Positions 52,484-55,579 of a stretch of 55,579 nt of DNA are shown in pieces. Within the stretch, counting starts at the first letter, position 1, and each line of letters begins with the position of its first letter. This stretch comes from Planctomycetota bacterium (GTDB lineage: Bacteria; Planctomycetota; UBA1135; GCA-002686595), in NCBI GenBank assembly GCA_002683825.1, contig NYUD01000063.1, positions 1 through 55,579 on the forward strand, read 5' to 3'. The translations under genes and the position numbers were made by a program. The notes below the pieces were generated by a model. It had not been told where the DNA came from and made no database searches. It saw only the letters and a list, made by a program, of their open reading frames with translations.

Positions 52484-52654
52484 TCAGTCGCCGGTGACCT
52501 CGCCCATGACCATCCTGCCCTTCGGCATGTCGGGGAGGTTGTCCGACCAGGAAATCAGCACCGGCTCGTCCGGGAAGACCGTCGCCTGGCCACCGGCTGG
52601 GGGCGAGTGGAGGGCGAAGAGCGAAAGGAGCAGGGTGCTCTGGAGGAGCTCCAT
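52484..52654 (-). pseudogene. Signal-peptide start of the interrupted VCBS-like gene
   Basis: The ATG at 52654 begins MELLQSTLLLSLFALHSPPA, a typical export signal, followed by FPDEPVLISWSDNLPDMPKG and MVMGEVTGD. Then TGA replaces the glycine codon expected in GDG, and LPDAVVLNGPKPVVVYG follows in the same frame. The first half of the motif is intact, so the interruption is probably recent. Confidence 0.7.
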
Positions 52655-52727
52655 CGGGCCATGTGGGGCAGGCTTCGAGCTTAGCGGTGGTCTCGTGTAA
52701 TTGGGGGGGGGCGGCCGGAAAGGTGCG

Positions 52728-52748
52728 CGCCGGGCTCGATGAGCCCGC
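52728..52748. terminator. Short inverted repeat between genes
   Basis: CGGGCTC-gat-GAGCCCG gives a 7-bp stem with a 3-base loop. It lies 80 bp past the end of the small membrane-protein gene on the minus strand. There is no T tract and it could be incidental. Confidence 0.3.
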
Positions 52749-52829
52749 TACCCCGTTACAGGAGCGTGACAGGACCCTTTTTCGGTTTCAGCCGATCGGA
52801 ACTTTTCGAACCCGGCCGGCGGAGAAGCC

Positions 52830-53360
52830 TCAGATCGCGGCCATCTCCGTCGCGGCACGCTCGATCTGGCGCCGCGCTTCGGGCAGGTCCTGCAGCGCCG
52901 TCTCGAGGTAACCGTCGGTGGCGATGCTCCACACGCGAGCCAGGAGCCGTTCCGCAATCGCGACGTGCTCCCATACGCGCGCGTAGTTCGTGAACCCGAG
53001 CAACTTCGCGATCTCATCGTTTCTCGAGGTCAGATCGAAGTACTCGTTCTTCAACAACTCGTCGATCCGCCTGCGGATCTCGTCGCTCTCCAGGTTCGCC
53101 TTGCCGTCGTCGATACCGGCGACGATGTCCCTTATCTTGTCGATCTGTTGGCTGACCTGGGCCTTGTCCGTATCGAGGCTTGCGGCGCCCTCGCCGGAGC
53201 TCTTGGAGCTCTTGTTCATCCAGGCGCCCGCCGCGAGAAACACGAAGCCGTCGGCGAACATGGGGATCGCCCAGGCTTCGATCTCGCGGGCGAAGCCGGC
53301 CGCGCCGAGAGTCGCGAGACAGAACCCGAAGACGACGAGCAGGTTTTGCAGCAAACGCAT
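52830..53360 (-). CDS. Small membrane protein of unknown function
   Basis: This encodes 176 residues from an ATG that overlaps the transporter stop by one base (TGATG), so it is coupled to it. Two hydrophobic segments (about 4-22 and 28-46) are followed by a charged, mostly helical region with a possible coiled coil (VSQQIDKIRDIVAG, DEIRRRIDELL) and a C-terminal four-helix-like end. No known family is recognised. It is probably an accessory subunit of the transporter. Confidence 0.8.
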   Translation of the reverse strand: MRLLQNLLVVFGFCLATLGAAGFAREIEAWAIPMFADGFVFLAAGAWMNKSSKSSGEGAASLDTDKAQVSQQIDKIRDIVAGIDDGKANLESDEIRRRIDELLKNEYFDLTSRNDEIAKLLGFTNYARVWEHVAIAERLLARVWSIATDGYLETALQDLPEARRQIERAATEMAAI

Positions 53361-55261
53361 CAGCTGCTGGCCCCCTTGACCACTTCGATGATGGCGAAGA
53401 CGATTCCGATCAGGGCGTCGCCGACGATCAGGCCCGCCGCGACCGGAACGCCCTTGTCCTCGGCCCAGCGCGCGCCCCTGAGACGCGTCAAGAGGACGTT
53501 GGTGACCCCCCCGAGGCCGAACACGATCATGTACATGAACGGCAGATAGAGCGACAGGCCGATCATCACCCCCAGCCCCGGTGAGACCAGAAGCGAGATC
53601 GCAGCTCCCAGTCCTGCGCCCGCCACGTACTTGTTCAGGGGAATGTCGCCCGACTGCACGATGTCGATCGCCGCCTTCAGCGCGCCCGCCTGGGGTGCGC
53701 CGAGTCGCGGTGTTCCGGGGGGCAAGAGTTCCGGCGACCGCTCGCTCGCTTCGAATTCGACGACGGCGGCCGGACCGGCCTCGACGGCGGCGATCTGATC
53801 GCGCTCGTAGAGGATGCGCGCTTGTTCGGGTCCGAAGGCGTAGGCGTTCCAGAGCAGGATGACCGTTCCCAGGGCGATCGTCGGGCCGATCCAGCACGTG
53901 GCGACCTGGGCGATCTGCTGCTTGATCGGTTTGCCCCCGACGAGGTAGCCGGTCTTCAGGTCGGCCATCATGTCGGCGCACATCGACGTCGCGACGCAGA
54001 TCGCGGCGCCGATCGTGACTGCGGGCACCACGAATTTGTCCTCGGTGCCCATGATGGCCATCATGATCGCGATCGCGATCAGCGCGAGGCCCGAGAGCGG
54101 CGACCAGTCGGTCCGCCCGGTGGTCTGGGCGACGACGAGTCCGGCCAGCCAGAGCCAGATCGAGCCCGCGACGGCGACGGCGAATGCCGTGCCCCAGCTC
54201 AGGTCGTCGCCGCCGGCGTACTTCGCCGACAGCAACAACAGGACGAAGCCGACGGCGAGTCCGATGTTGACGACGTTGAGCGAGAGCTCCTCGCGCCCCT
54301 TCTCACCGGCGGGAGCCTTGAGGGTGACGATCGCGGCCTTCAGGGCCGGCAAGGCGATCACGATTCCCGCGACGGCCCCGCCCAGGATCATCCCGATCCC
54401 CAGGTGACGCGAGGTGAAGTGTGCGAAGGCGCCGGAGAACAGGTTGGCTTTCTCGTAGTCGGTCGAGGCGAACGTGAAGTCGGCGTATGCCGCGGGCACC
54501 CAGCCCAGCCAGATGCACAGCGGGATCAGGATCCAGAAGTTGAGGATCGTCCCGTACAGGATGGCCAGGCCGTGCTTGCCGGCGAGGTAGCCTGCGCCGA
54601 GGCTCAAGAGGCTCAACGCGAAGACCAGCCGGAAGCCGGCGGGGAGTCCCAGCGACTCTCCCAGGTTGAAGTGATCCGGGAGGAGCGGGTTGGAGAGGCT
54701 CAAGGCCCAGCTCTCCGGGGCGAAGCCCACCTTGGTGAGCGTCGCCACGATCATCGAGACGAGGATGCCGATGAGCAGCAACAGGGCCTTCTGCACGCCG
54801 GCGCCCGGCGACTTCAGGATCGCGGCCACCGCGACGCCCTCGGGGAAACGCAGGCGCTCGAGTTCGATGATCTGCTTGCGCAGCGGGATGATCATCACCA
54901 CGCCCAGCAACGATCCCGCCGACGCCGCCATGATCAGGGCCGGATAGTTGATCTGCTCTTCCATGCCGAGCAGGAACAGGACCGGTACGGTGAAGATGAT
55001 CCCCGCGTTGACCGTGTTCACCGCCGACGCCACCGTCTGGAAGATGTTCACCTCCAGGATCGAGCCGACGTTCTTCGCGACGAGTCCGATGAGTCCGCGC
55101 AGGATGCCGAATCCGATCACGGCCGCGACCGTCGATCCCACGATCGTGAAGCCGATCTGAAGGCCGGCGTAACAGATACCGACGTTCAGGACGGCACCGA
55201 CCGCCATGGCGAGGACCACGCTGAGCCAGGTCAATTCGCGGTACTGCTTCTGATTTCCCAC
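53360..55261 (-). CDS. OPT-family oligopeptide transporter
   Basis: This encodes 633 residues with about 15 membrane segments. The N-terminal GAVLNVGICYAGLQIGFTIV, RFPEGVAVAAIL after the third segment, and GAAICVATSMCADMMADLKT, LVGGKPIKQQIAQV are characteristic of bacterial OPT proteins, which import peptides or metal chelates with protons. The ending SLYLPFMYMIVFGLGGV and GVPVAAGLIVGDALIG is also typical. The start is GTG at 55261 with AGGAG 12 bases upstream. It is coupled to the small membrane protein downstream. Confidence 0.93.
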   Translation of the reverse strand: MGNQKQYRELTWLSVVLAMAVGAVLNVGICYAGLQIGFTIVGSTVAAVIGFGILRGLIGLVAKNVGSILEVNIFQTVASAVNTVNAGIIFTVPVLFLLGMEEQINYPALIMAASAGSLLGVVMIIPLRKQIIELERLRFPEGVAVAAILKSPGAGVQKALLLLIGILVSMIVATLTKVGFAPESWALSLSNPLLPDHFNLGESLGLPAGFRLVFALSLLSLGAGYLAGKHGLAILYGTILNFWILIPLCIWLGWVPAAYADFTFASTDYEKANLFSGAFAHFTSRHLGIGMILGGAVAGIVIALPALKAAIVTLKAPAGEKGREELSLNVVNIGLAVGFVLLLLSAKYAGGDDLSWGTAFAVAVAGSIWLWLAGLVVAQTTGRTDWSPLSGLALIAIAIMMAIMGTEDKFVVPAVTIGAAICVATSMCADMMADLKTGYLVGGKPIKQQIAQVATCWIGPTIALGTVILLWNAYAFGPEQARILYERDQIAAVEAGPAAVVEFEASERSPELLPPGTPRLGAPQAGALKAAIDIVQSGDIPLNKYVAGAGLGAAISLLVSPGLGVMIGLSLYLPFMYMIVFGLGGVTNVLLTRLRGARWAEDKGVPVAAGLIVGDALIGIVFAIIEVVKGASS

Positions 55262-55567
55262 GCTCTTCGGCTTCTCCTAGGGGTCTGCGAGCCGCCACAG
55301 CATACGGATGGAGCGCAGAGAACGCATGCCGCTCCTGGGAGTCAGGCCGCGGGGCCGGGGCAGGCGAGGGCTTACTGGTCCGCGAAGGTTGATATGGGGG
55401 GCTTTTCGTAGAGCTGGCGGAATCGGGACGGCCGTCCCGATCGAAGCTCGCGCTCGGTCCGACGCTTTGAGACCGCGGGATGCGCCGGCTTTGGTCCGGC
55501 GCCGCGGTGGGAGCTCGATGGCGGTGAAGTGACGGGGTCGGGGCGGAACCGCTATCCTTCCCGCACC
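55262..55567. other. Divergent intergenic region
   Basis: It lies between the transporter and a possible rightward gene. A -10-like TATCCT occurs at about 55553. Nothing else is supported. Confidence 0.3.
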
Positions 55568-55579
55568 ATGAAACCGACC
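55568..55579 (+). CDS. Possible gene start at the window edge
   Basis: ATG AAA CCG ACC begins four codons before the window ends, 10 bp after TATCCT. Too short to identify. Confidence 0.3.

Noticed and set aside
33625..52654. Genome-wide recoding of TGA to glycine or another residue
   Set aside because: TGA is the true stop in many intact genes here, including overlapping ATGA and GTGA pairs.
1..55579. CRISPR arrays, tRNA or rRNA genes
   Set aside because: No regularly spaced repeats and no T-loop (GGTTCRA) with cloverleaf context were found.

Overview
The window is high-GC bacterial DNA and looks like a member of the Planctomycetota. That is an inference from gene content: an ECF sigma factor translationally coupled to a Hanks-type kinase with a TPR-rich tail, a phytanoyl-CoA dioxygenase-type protein, many very large secreted proteins built from FG-GAP/VCBS, ASPIC/UnbV, PKD, lamin-tail and CotH modules, several lipoproteins, and C-terminal membrane-anchor tails. 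No rRNA, tRNA or CRISPR array was seen. TGA works as a normal stop in many genes, often inside ATGA or GTGA overlaps.

Layout. 1-1.9 kb (-): the 5' part of a lipoprotein and a secreted single-domain protein with an anchor tail. 2.2-5.1 kb (+): a two-gene operon of a PhyH-SCP2 fusion and a B12-binding radical SAM enzyme. 5.1-7.7 kb (-): a methyltransferase and GT2 glycosyltransferase pair, a possibly frameshifted small ORF and a YpsA/MoCo-carrier-like protein. 8.0-11.6 kb (+): the complete oxidative pentose phosphate operon zwf-pgl-gnd. 11.7-14.8 kb (-): two secreted gluzincin-fold proteins, one with an intact HExxH and one with both histidines replaced by Asn. 15.4-20.1 kb: a rearranged glycan region with a lipoprotein beta-carbonic anhydrase, a GT4 glycosyltransferase, the last part of a second glycosyltransferase joined to an IS91-type transposase fragment, copies of a short dispersed repeat, and a membrane-bound SGNH protein.

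20.7-33.2 kb holds an alpha/beta hydrolase, then a VTC-domain protein, DUF4956 membrane protein and HlyD-like protein operon, facing a purple-acid-phosphatase-like protein, a CotH kinase-like protein and a large secreted protein that may be a polysaccharide lyase. This is the best candidate in the window for a poorly described system, probably extracytoplasmic phosphate or cell-surface chemistry. 33.6-39.5 kb (-): an FG-GAP/ASPIC/thioredoxin-like gene split by one in-frame TGA, a DUF1028 protein and an RDD membrane protein. 39.8-42.0 kb (-): a DUF3300/DUF2950 pair. 43.1-47.6 kb (+): two secreted paralogs with a duplicated leader sequence. 47.6-52.7 kb (-): kinase, ECF sigma factor and a second beta-propeller-type gene split by an in-frame TGA. 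52.8-55.3 kb (-): a small membrane protein and an OPT-family transporter. A possible gene start lies at the right edge.

All family assignments were made by eye from the translated sequence; no search was run.
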